Shown here: in pieces, positions 9,083 to 16,391 of the stretch
Layout: each line of letters starts with the position of its first letter
Numbering within the stretch: the first letter of the stretch is position 1
Assembly (NCBI GenBank): GCA_029242325.1
Contig: JAQWUD010000051.1
Coordinates: forward strand, 1-64,000
DNA from: Luminiphilus sp.
GTDB lineage: Bacteria; Pseudomonadota; Gammaproteobacteria; Pseudomonadales; Halieaceae
Direction: 5' to 3'
Length of the DNA: 64,000 bases
The notes under the pieces: model-generated
What the model was told of the DNA's origin: nothing
The model's input: the letters and a program-made list of their open reading frames with translations, nothing else
The model's database searches: none
Translations under genes and position numbers: made by a program

Positions 9083-9115
9083 TAAAAAGGCAGCCTACAG
9101 GCTGCCTTTTTATTT
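9083..9115. terminator. Strong bidirectional intrinsic terminator
   Basis: A 13-bp perfect inverted repeat (AAAAAGGCAGCCT ... AGGCTGCCTTTTT) separated by two bases, with an A-tract on one side and a T-tract on the other. It lies between the stop of the TonB receptor and the start of the PepSY gene on the minus strand, so it should end receptor transcription. Confidence 0.9.
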
Positions 9116-9162
9116 TTCCACGAAGGAGCATTACTGTGACGCCTTTTATGGATACTTCCGCA

Positions 9163-11682
9163 TCAGAAATCCCAGCGAAGCCTAAACCCAAACTCCCGCT
9201 GATCGCGCAAGTGGATATGCACACTCTCTACCGCAAAGTTATAAGCGAAGGTGTTATCACGGACATACTTACTTGTATCAGCAATATTGTTTCCGCCAGT
9301 AGGCGCATCTTCATCAGTGAGATTGGAAACATACCCTTCCAGACTGATCCCATTGCCCATTCGGACACCTGCCCGGAAATTAATCTCAGTGGCATCCGGA
9401 ATCTCAGTCAGATTGGTAACCTCGTCATAATATGAGCCAGTGTAAAAGAGCTCACCTCTAGCGTAGGCACCGCCGATTGGCGTGTCAAAGTCGTAAGTTG
9501 CAATCAACGAGCCAATCCACTCGGGATATCGCGCTGCCTGCTGACCTACACAAGATAGACCAGGCCCAAATACGTCATTGAAATCTCCGCAGTCGCCGTT
9601 CTCTGGGAAACCCGCTATTTTCGCTTTGGTATAGCCCACTGCAGCCTGCAGCGACAAATTATCCAAAACCCGATAATTCATATCAATCTCGAAGCCATCG
9701 ATATCACTCGAGGTCCCGTTTCCACTGAAGGAAACTGTGCAGGTCTCGGTATTGGGGACACCGTCACCATCATTGTCACCAGAACAGCTGACATCAGCCG
9801 GGATCACGCCAAACCCCGAGTAGACCTGATCGGACCTTTCCATATGGAAGAGCGCAAGATTCATGGCCAACCTTCCGTCATCAGAGGAGTACTTCCAACC
9901 CGCCTCAAAATTCTTGAGTGTCTCTTCCTCAAACGTCTCTCCGATCCCGGGTGTGTCAGCGTTAAAAACCGAAATTTGCTCAGGCGTTGTCAGCTTGGAC
10001 GCAACCTCAGGATTGAAGCCACCCGGCAAAGTTCCCTCACTGTAGTTCGCATAAAACATGTGGTTATCATTAAATTCATACTTCAAAACCACACGGGGTA
10101 GAGTGGACGAGAATTCAGCAGGCGAGAGATTTTTTCCGGCCGCTGCATTCACGCTGGGATCATTGACTTCGTCCTCTTGCCGCCTAACCTCAGCAATTAG
10201 TGTAAGGCTGTCAGTTATCCGAAAGTCTACCGACGCAAAGACCCCAGACGTATCTGCCTCTATAAGAGAAAAGGCAGTGGTGGGATTATAGATATCGGCG
10301 AACCAGTATCCTGGCGTGCCGCCAAACATGTCCCCAAAATACTGGTCATAGAATCCGCCGTGAGCCTTGGAGGACATCTCAACCTGAGTAGCGCCGATCG
10401 ACCAATCAAAGCGATCTGTGGTACCCGATAGCCGGACTTCAAACGTCTCGTCCTCTGTCACTCTCGCATTGTAAACGTGGAATCCAAAACCACCTGCCGC
10501 ATCGAAATCGTGAAAGAGAACATAATCGTCCTCATTCTTGCCGTAGGCCAGATTGAGATTCAGAGAATCAGAGATATCCCACGAGAGTATCGCACCAAAC
10601 CGCTCACCATCGCCCGCCTTACCAAATCCACTGTGTGACAAGTCGTCGAAGGAATGGTCGCCAATCGGTGCATAACCCTGGCCACCAGATGCGCCCGCCC
10701 AGTTGCCGTTAGCGTCTCTCAACCCACCGGTGGCTTTACTGAATACATCAGCTGAAGAAGAAGCACCGATACTGATCGGGGTATTCACCGCGCCCTGATA
10801 CGCGGACTCCAACCCATTCACGAAGAAGCAGCTGAAGCTATTGATAGCTGGGGTCGGTTCGGCACAAAAATTGTGTTCTGCCAAGCCACCCACAACAGCG
10901 TAGGCACCTGGACCATCGTCATCCTCATATGAGGACGCTCTCAACATGATGTTCAGATTATCGGTGGGATTGAAGTCAAGCATGATGCCGTAGGCGAGTG
11001 TCTCCTCATCACCGAGCCGCTGACCTTCTACGAAGGCGTTGTCGTAGTGGCCTTCCTTGTCGGTGTAGCTAAACGTAGCCCTCACACCTAGATTGCTTGT
11101 GATGGGACCCTCAATGTACCCAGTCGTGGAAGACTTACTCTTCGCACCGTAGTCCAGCTCTATACCGCCTTTGAACTCATCACCGGGTTTACGAGTAATA
11201 ATATTGATGGCACCAGAGTAGGTATTTCGTCCAAAAAGTGCGGACTGAGGACCTTTAACTACCTCAATGCGTTCTACCTGCGTTATTGGCAGACTGTGCA
11301 GACCCGATGTCACAATTAACCCGTCTACGAACACCGAGCTGGTCCGCTGAAGCGGGCTGGTGGCATCAAAGGTGACGCCCCGAAACCTCGGCATTAAAAC
11401 AGTTCTGGCATTTTCGTTATTCATCGACTCTATAAATAGGCCAGGTGCAGTCTTCTGTACGTCGACGATGCTCTTAAAGGCCCCCGCCTGAATGTCAGCG
11501 GCAGTAATAGCGGTAATCGCTATCGGCGTCTCAGAGAGCGACTCCTCCCGCTTTCTCGCGGTCACCATGACCTCTTCAAGCGCCATTTCGTTATCTTGCG
11601 ACCAGGCCACCGGCATCTGAATTGTCGCCGCAATAGACGCCGCCACGGCGAAAGTTAGTTGGTTCTTCGTGAATTTAAGCAT
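9163..11682 (-). CDS. TonB-dependent outer-membrane receptor
   Basis: 839 residues. A signal peptide (about 1-29) is followed by a TonB-box/plug start 'EEVMVTARKREESLSETPIAI', the plug motifs 'VFVDGL' and 'VEVVKGPQSALFGRNTYSGAINI', and a long beta-barrel of alternating polar and aromatic strands ending in 'FRLRWDF' with the terminal Phe required for barrel assembly. The start has AAGGGAG upstream. It actively imports a large or scarce ligand with energy from TonB-ExbBD. The 'ARKREES..ETPIAI' type is abundant in marine and sphingomonad genomes and often handles plant, aromatic or sugar compounds. The LysR gene upstream and the duplicated promoter region suggest inducible expression. Ligand unknown. 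Confidence 0.92.
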   Translation of the reverse strand: MLKFTKNQLTFAVAASIAATIQMPVAWSQDNEMALEEVMVTARKREESLSETPIAITAITAADIQAGAFKSIVDVQKTAPGLFIESMNNENARTVLMPRFRGVTFDATSPLQRTSSVFVDGLIVTSGLHSLPITQVERIEVVKGPQSALFGRNTYSGAINIITRKPGDEFKGGIELDYGAKSKSSTTGYIEGPITSNLGVRATFSYTDKEGHYDNAFVEGQRLGDEETLAYGIMLDFNPTDNLNIMLRASSYEDDDGPGAYAVVGGLAEHNFCAEPTPAINSFSCFFVNGLESAYQGAVNTPISIGASSSADVFSKATGGLRDANGNWAGASGGQGYAPIGDHSFDDLSHSGFGKAGDGERFGAILSWDISDSLNLNLAYGKNEDDYVLFHDFDAAGGFGFHVYNARVTEDETFEVRLSGTTDRFDWSIGATQVEMSSKAHGGFYDQYFGDMFGGTPGYWFADIYNPTTAFSLIEADTSGVFASVDFRITDSLTLIAEVRRQEDEVNDPSVNAAAGKNLSPAEFSSTLPRVVLKYEFNDNHMFYANYSEGTLPGGFNPEVASKLTTPEQISVFNADTPGIGETFEEETLKNFEAGWKYSSDDGRLAMNLALFHMERSDQVYSGFGVIPADVSCSGDNDGDGVPNTETCTVSFSGNGTSSDIDGFEIDMNYRVLDNLSLQAAVGYTKAKIAGFPENGDCGDFNDVFGPGLSCVGQQAARYPEWIGSLIATYDFDTPIGGAYARGELFYTGSYYDEVTNLTEIPDATEINFRAGVRMGNGISLEGYVSNLTDEDAPTGGNNIADTSKYVRDNTFAYNFAVESVHIHLRDQREFGFRLRWDF

Positions 11683-11728
11683 GGATAAGGCTCCCTTAAT
11701 TGTTCTCTAGGGCTCGACTGAGCACCCC

Positions 11729-11858
11729 AAAAACGATTTTAGTTATATCTATAGATCTTTTATTAACTGCTGGAGAGGTATGGGTCAAGCCTTAAAAACG
11801 ATTTTAGTTATATCTATAGCTCTTTTGTTAACTGCTGGAGAGGTATGGGTCAAGCCTT
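11729..11858. repeat. Two tandem copies of a 65-bp unit in the receptor promoter region
   Basis: Positions 11729-11793 and 11794-11858 are head-to-tail copies of 65 bp with only two mismatches (at 11755/11820 and 11762/11827). On the minus strand each unit contains TTGACC, a good -35 element, followed at 17 bp by a weak TAATAA or TAACAA -10. Each also contains the AT-rich TCTATAGATATAAC, which in the receptor-proximal copy includes the palindrome ATCTATAGAT. The repeat occupies nearly the whole gap between the LysR stop and the TonB receptor start, so it duplicates promoter or operator sequence of the receptor. Confidence 0.93.
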
Positions 11859-11869
11859 GATTAAAATCT

Positions 11870-12811
11870 TCATGCCACTTTGCTGGGCTGCTCCCCGGTG
11901 GTATCCCATGCGCTAGGCCACTGTTCCTCTAGTGCAGACAGGTGCTTGAACAGCGCGCGAATCCGTGCGGATTGACGCAGATCCTTATGATGAAGAATCC
12001 AGGTGTACCCCCAGTGGGCAGACGGCACGCCTGGCAACAGTATGAGATCGGGATGCTGTCTTGCCAAAAAACAAGGCAATGCGGCCACCCCTAACTTGTT
12101 AGTCGCCGCGACCGTTCTGGGCGTGATGCCATCAATCAGATGGCGACTTTGGAGACCAATTGCTTCGGGTTGAGGTAAATCGCCGAGATCAAGCGCGCGA
12201 TCTGAGGCTCTAATACAAGTCAGTTCTCTGAAACCGCGAGCGGCTTCGCTCAGCAATTCATGATGCACGTAGTAGCCCATTGATACCCGACCCAGCTTAA
12301 TCCCGACAATATCTCTCGGCGGGCGCTTGCTCTTGGCAAGTCCCCTCACAGCGATATCAGCCTCTCGTCGAGCCAGATCGACCGCCCGATCACTTACCGT
12401 AATGTCCATTTCAATACGGGGGTATTGATTCGCGAATGCAGCGACCGTCTCGGCCAGGTGGGTAATCGGCACTGCAGGCAGCGAGAGCTTGATGCGTCCA
12501 CTCAATTCAGAATCCTTACCGGATATCTGCCGCTCTGCCTCCGTGAGCACCTCCTCCACCTCTCTGGCAGTCGGCAATAGTTGATCGCCGAGAGCGGTCG
12601 CTACAACCCCATCCGGAGTCCGGTCAAAAAGCCGGCCGCCTATCTGCTCTTCCAATGATTCGAGCCGTCGCATAACGGTGGTGTTACTGACGGACAGCAG
12701 ATCAGCAGCTTTGCGCGTAGAACCAGCGCGAGAAAGCGCCAGCAGCACCTTGAGGTCATCCCAGTTGATGAATCCACTCCTTTTTCGCGAATGAGGCGCT
12801 ACTAGCTTCAC
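11870..12811 (-). CDS. LysR-family transcriptional regulator
   Basis: 313 residues. The N-terminal winged helix-turn-helix lies at about residues 16-75 ('LALSRAGSTRKAADLL' recognition region, then 'RRLESLEEQIGGRLFDRTPDG'), followed by a linker helix and a LysR substrate-binding domain from about residue 100. The HTH is of the type that begins 'INWDDLKVLLAL'. It lies immediately upstream of the TonB receptor on the same strand and starts 3 bp after the stop of a small secreted protein gene, so these may be co-transcribed. LysR proteins usually act on neighbouring promoters with a small-molecule co-inducer; the 65-bp tandem repeat is the obvious candidate target. Effector unknown. Confidence 0.9.
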   Translation of the reverse strand: MKLVAPHSRKRSGFINWDDLKVLLALSRAGSTRKAADLLSVSNTTVMRRLESLEEQIGGRLFDRTPDGVVATALGDQLLPTAREVEEVLTEAERQISGKDSELSGRIKLSLPAVPITHLAETVAAFANQYPRIEMDITVSDRAVDLARREADIAVRGLAKSKRPPRDIVGIKLGRVSMGYYVHHELLSEAARGFRELTCIRASDRALDLGDLPQPEAIGLQSRHLIDGITPRTVAATNKLGVAALPCFLARQHPDLILLPGVPSAHWGYTWILHHKDLRQSARIRALFKHLSALEEQWPSAWDTTGEQPSKVA

Positions 12812-12814
12812 GCG

Positions 12815-13114
12815 TTACGACGCGAGCGGCTCACCCTCGTTGTTCAGCAACACCACTGCCTCCGGCAAATCGACCTGGCTAGAGCATTCTACAGTCATGC
12901 TACCAGCATCAGAGGGTACCACTTTGAGCTTCAAAGTCGTGACGCCCTTCCGGGATTTCGATTTTTTCAGTGACACCCTTGTATCGTCACCATAAAGGTT
13001 CTTCACCTCAACAATACACAGGTTGTACTGCGCATTGATATCGGCCGCAATAACCGATGGCATCGCCATCATTGATATGGCCGTCGCAAGTAAGGCGGCT
13101 AACAGTTTTTTCAT
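12815..13114 (-). CDS. Small secreted protein, unknown function
   Basis: 99 residues. Residues 1-23 are a classic signal peptide (MKKLLAALLA..., cleavage VIA-A). The mature domain of about 75 residues contains two cysteines (Cys33 and Cys77) that could form a disulphide, a lysine-rich turn 'KKSKSRKG' and alternating beta-type sequence. I do not recognise a family. An upstream GGAGG-like site (minus strand, just above 13114) supports the start. It is the first gene of a possible operon with the LysR regulator, and a perfect 11-bp inverted repeat lies about 60 bp upstream. The protein is probably periplasmic. Confidence 0.7.
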   Translation of the reverse strand: MKKLLAALLATAISMMAMPSVIAADINAQYNLCIVEVKNLYGDDTRVSLKKSKSRKGVTTLKLKVVPSDAGSMTVECSSQVDLPEAVVLLNNEGEPLAS

Positions 13115-13171
13115 TTCGGACCTCCGTAGTGGTTACAAAGCAACACGCTTCGGAGGCACTCTACGCGATAC

Positions 13172-13197
13172 ATTTAAGTTACGACTGTAACTTAAAT
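13172..13197. promoter_or_regulatory. Perfect 11-bp inverted repeat, candidate operator
   Basis: ATTTAAGTTAC, GACT, then GTAACTTAAAT: 11-bp arms with no mismatch and a 4-bp centre. It lies between two divergent genes, the small secreted protein and the serine hydrolase. The arrangement looks like a dimeric repressor site (TetR or MarR type). It lacks a T-tract and lies at a divergent promoter, so a terminator is unlikely. Confidence 0.7.
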
Positions 13198-13248
13198 AAC
13201 ATAACATCGTTTCGAAAATGTTACTCCAGCGGGTGTTTGTGACACCCG

Positions 13249-14646
13249 GTGATTGATCTGATCGAGAGGCTGACGAGTACCACAGCGATGGAAGCCACGT
13301 GTTGCAATCAAAGCAGGGTAAGCGTCAACGCTCCGTCCGCTGCAGCCAAGGTCCTGACACGCGTCACTCGTTTGTTATTGGCCTCGCTCATGACGGCGCT
13401 GATCGCTCCGAACTCGCTGGCGGCGAGCCCAGAACTATTCCGTAGTCTGCTCGATCAATTACAACGATATTTAGCGCCAGTTGCTCAACCCGGCAGTGAC
13501 TCAGACAAAGCAGACTTTGCGAGCATTGATGACCGGATGCAACGCTTCTTGGATGAGAGCCCCGTATTTGATGGCATCAGCTATGTTGTGGTGGACGCTT
13601 CTAGGGTGCTGCATCAGGGCGCCTTTGGGGATCACACGCTGGATACAGTTGTCATGCTGGCATCGACAAGCAAAGTCCCGGCAGTCATGACTCTGTTGGC
13701 CCTAGAGGAGGACCCTGCGTCTCAGTTTCGGATGGATACCCCCGTCAGCCGCCTGATGGGGGCCGACGGCGTCTACGGAGACCGGATACCGAGCGAATTG
13801 GTCAGCAACACCTCGGGTATTCCTGGACTGGACTCGTTACTCCTATACGGCGCCCACCTGTGCCAGTTCCAGTTTGAGGCTGACACAGAGTTCGAAACCT
13901 GCGGCCAGACGTTGCTCGGCACAGAGCTTCTGGGCAGTAAACCCGCCAAACAAATATTTGATTATGGAGGCAGCCAATGGCAGCTGGCGGGCGTCGCAGC
14001 CGCTATCACGGCAAATCGCACCTGGAATCAATTGGTGGATGAGTACTTAACAGAACCCTGTGAGTTAGACGTTTTCACCTTCGGCAACATGTGGCAAGAC
14101 CTCGACCAATGGAACGGTTCGCCCGACAGCCTTGCCGGTCGACACAACCCCAACATCGAAGGCGGTGCTATTACGACGCTTTCGGACTACGCAAAGCTGC
14201 TTCAAGTGCATCTCAATGGCGGCTATTGTGGTGACCAACAAATCCTCTCCGCGGCAGCACTAGCGGAAATGCGAGAGAACCGCGGCAGTCAGGTCGCAGA
14301 GAATCCCACGCCCTATGGCATGGGCTGGTGGATTTCGTCTCAAAACGCAAACGTCTATGATGATCCGGGCGCTTTTGGATCTATAAGCTTTATCGATGTT
14401 GACCGGGGGATTGGGGGCTACGTCGCGATAGATGATTACAGTCGGACTGACCCAGGAGCGCCCGTCGGACTGGTGCGACAAGACATTATTCCCATGATTC
14501 AGAAAATCATTGACGCCAGCGGAATGGCTGCCCCTGCGTTACTCCGCGGCGAGGGTGACAGCAGTGCGGCACTCGGCAGCCACCACTGCATAACGTGCCG
14601 CGACCCTGAATATTTTCCGCAGACACCTGCCGGCAAAGCCCGATAG
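13249..14646 (+). CDS. Beta-lactamase-family serine hydrolase (class C fold), secreted
   Basis: 465 residues. The S-x-x-K motif is Ser139-T-S-Lys142 in 'MLASTSKVPAV'. A tyrosine motif follows as Tyr239-G-G ('FDYGGSQWQLAG'), replacing the usual Y-x-N Asn with Gly. A hydrophobic stretch ending 'NSLAA' (about residues 41-59) is the signal peptide, so the annotated GTG may be too far upstream; GTG at 13318 or ATG at 13288 are alternatives. The mature enzyme should be periplasmic and related to penicillin-binding esterases (EstB) and class C-like hydrolases. The divergent inverted repeat upstream suggests regulated expression. Substrate unknown; antibiotic resistance should not be assumed. Confidence 0.78.
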   Translation: MIDLIERLTSTTAMEATCCNQSRVSVNAPSAAAKVLTRVTRLLLASLMTALIAPNSLAASPELFRSLLDQLQRYLAPVAQPGSDSDKADFASIDDRMQRFLDESPVFDGISYVVVDASRVLHQGAFGDHTLDTVVMLASTSKVPAVMTLLALEEDPASQFRMDTPVSRLMGADGVYGDRIPSELVSNTSGIPGLDSLLLYGAHLCQFQFEADTEFETCGQTLLGTELLGSKPAKQIFDYGGSQWQLAGVAAAITANRTWNQLVDEYLTEPCELDVFTFGNMWQDLDQWNGSPDSLAGRHNPNIEGGAITTLSDYAKLLQVHLNGGYCGDQQILSAAALAEMRENRGSQVAENPTPYGMGWWISSQNANVYDDPGAFGSISFIDVDRGIGGYVAIDDYSRTDPGAPVGLVRQDIIPMIQKIIDASGMAAPALLRGEGDSSAALGSHHCITCRDPEYFPQTPAGKAR

Positions 14647-14854
14647 GTCGTAACCGCCCTCTCACAACGCCCTGTTCGCCACCTTCTCAGACCATCGGGA
14701 GACAACCCGCCCAAGCGGAATGAATCGTCTTCAGCGACTGGATGGCTTGCGGTATTGCAGTGGGTTCAGGCACTCTGGTACTCAAAAAATTGATCTGTGT
14801 AGCGGCGTGCACCCCATCTACGATACGCCGAGTACCAGCACGATAGGAGTCGTT

Positions 14855-16093
14855 ATGAACGGTTCAACTGCCTTGGAAGTTGAGAAATTGCCGCTGGAAT
14901 CCATCGACGTCAGCGATGCCTCCCTCTATCAAAACGATTCCTGGCGCCCCTACTTCGCCCGCCTCAGAAAAGAAGACCCCGTGCACTGGAGTGAAAACGA
15001 ACTATTCGGCGGCTTCTGGTCTGTCACGCGATTTCAGGATATCACCGCCGTCGATGGCAACCATGAAGCGTTTTCGTCAGAGCCGGCCATTACCATCGGC
15101 GATTACGGAGACGACTTGCCCGTGCGCCAATTTATCGCGATGGACCCCCCCGTTCATGATGTTCAGCGCGCCGCCGTTCAAGGGGTGGTGGCGCCCAGAA
15201 ATTTAGCTGACCTCGAGGGACTCATTCGCGAACGCGTGGTTCACATTTTAGAGGCGTTGCCCGTTGGCGAGACATTCGACTGGGTGGAGAAGGTCTCGAT
15301 CAACCTCACAACACAGATGCTGGCGACCATCTTCGACTTTCCTTTTGAGGACCGCCACAAGCTGCCCTATTGGTCAGACATGGCCACCTCGCTGCCAGGT
15401 GCGACGGGGAGTGACGGGGACGTAGATGAGCGCACTGCGGCCCTGCAGGAATGCTTGGCCTATTTCACAAAACTGTGGCAACAGCGCAAGGATAACCCCG
15501 CGGACACGATGGATCTCATCAGTCTATTGGCCACCAATCCCAGGACGCACGACATGGTTGACGACCCGCTGGAGTACTTGGGTAATCTCATACTGCTCAT
15601 CGTAGGCGGCAACGATACAACGAGAAACTCGATCTCTGGCGGCGTGCTAGCGCTCAACGAAAATCCTGACGAGTATGCCAAACTCAAGGCCAACCCTAGT
15701 CTGATTCCCAGCATGGTGTCAGAAATTATTCGCTGGCAAACCCCTCTTATGCATATGCGCCGTATCGCCACACGCGATATCGAGTTGGCGGGCAAGACGA
15801 TCCGCAAGGGGGATAAGGTCGTTATGTGGTATCTGTCTGGCAACCATGACGAGACTGCCATCGACCGGCCCAACGAATTCATTATTGATCGCACCAACCC
15901 GCGCTATCACCTCTCATTCGGTTTTGGCATTCACCGATGCATGGGCAACCGATTGGGTGAGATGCAACTGCGCGTCCTGTGGGAGGAAATCCTCCAGCGA
16001 TTCTCTCGAGTGGAGGTGGTGGGCCAGCCGGAGCGAGTGCTGTCGAACTTTGTTCGCGGCTACTCCTCGCTACCGGTCAAAGTGCATCCTTGA
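14855..16093 (+). CDS. Cytochrome P450, CYP153-like
   Basis: 412 residues from the ATG that has AGGAG five bases upstream; the longer upstream frame lacks a ribosome site. Motifs are the I-helix G251-G-N-D-T-T-R, E290-x-x-R293, and the haem loop 'FGFGIHRCMG' with Cys362 as the thiolate ligand. The segment 'RKGDKVVMWYLSGN' and the C-terminal 'NFVRGYSSLPVKV' resemble bacterial CYP153 alkane/fatty-acid terminal hydroxylases and the neighbouring CYP125/142 families. It is soluble and needs a ferredoxin and reductase; neither gene is adjacent. Terminal hydroxylation of a hydrophobic substrate is the likely role. Subfamily is from remembered motifs only. Confidence 0.85.
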   Translation: MNGSTALEVEKLPLESIDVSDASLYQNDSWRPYFARLRKEDPVHWSENELFGGFWSVTRFQDITAVDGNHEAFSSEPAITIGDYGDDLPVRQFIAMDPPVHDVQRAAVQGVVAPRNLADLEGLIRERVVHILEALPVGETFDWVEKVSINLTTQMLATIFDFPFEDRHKLPYWSDMATSLPGATGSDGDVDERTAALQECLAYFTKLWQQRKDNPADTMDLISLLATNPRTHDMVDDPLEYLGNLILLIVGGNDTTRNSISGGVLALNENPDEYAKLKANPSLIPSMVSEIIRWQTPLMHMRRIATRDIELAGKTIRKGDKVVMWYLSGNHDETAIDRPNEFIIDRTNPRYHLSFGFGIHRCMGNRLGEMQLRVLWEEILQRFSRVEVVGQPERVLSNFVRGYSSLPVKVHP

Positions 16094-16391
16094 TGCGTTA
16101 TCGACAACCGCCATCAACCCGAGGCGCCCGATCCGGTAAAGTGCCGCGCGGTATAGCAACACAAGCCTGATTACCGGATCCCAGAACCTGTCTATCTCAA
16201 ATAGGGTTATCCGTCGTAGGCAATCGTTCAGACTCACCGCAACGCTTGGATTGCATGGATTCAACCGGACTTTGCCCAGCATCGTTTGGAGTGCGTTGCT
16301 CACCCCGGGCGGTATCGCGACCTGACACAGGAACCGAATGTGGAGTCGCACTTGCCATCTCCAGCTGATCAGAAAATGGTCGTTACGTAAA
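16094..16391. other. Intergenic stretch without a recognisable gene
   Basis: About 300 bp between the P450 and the GH3 gene. The short frames on either strand have no ribosome site or protein-like composition. I see no inverted repeat with a T-tract. It presumably contains the promoter of the glycosidase gene. Confidence 0.5.

Noticed and set aside
11729-11858. Possible CRISPR array or IS terminal repeat
   Set aside because: Only two directly abutting copies without spacers, no cas or transposase genes; it is a simple tandem duplication.
13249-14646. Beta-lactam resistance gene
   Set aside because: Only the general SxxK and Tyr motif of the class C fold are present and the Y-x-N Asn is replaced; most such proteins are esterases or peptidases.
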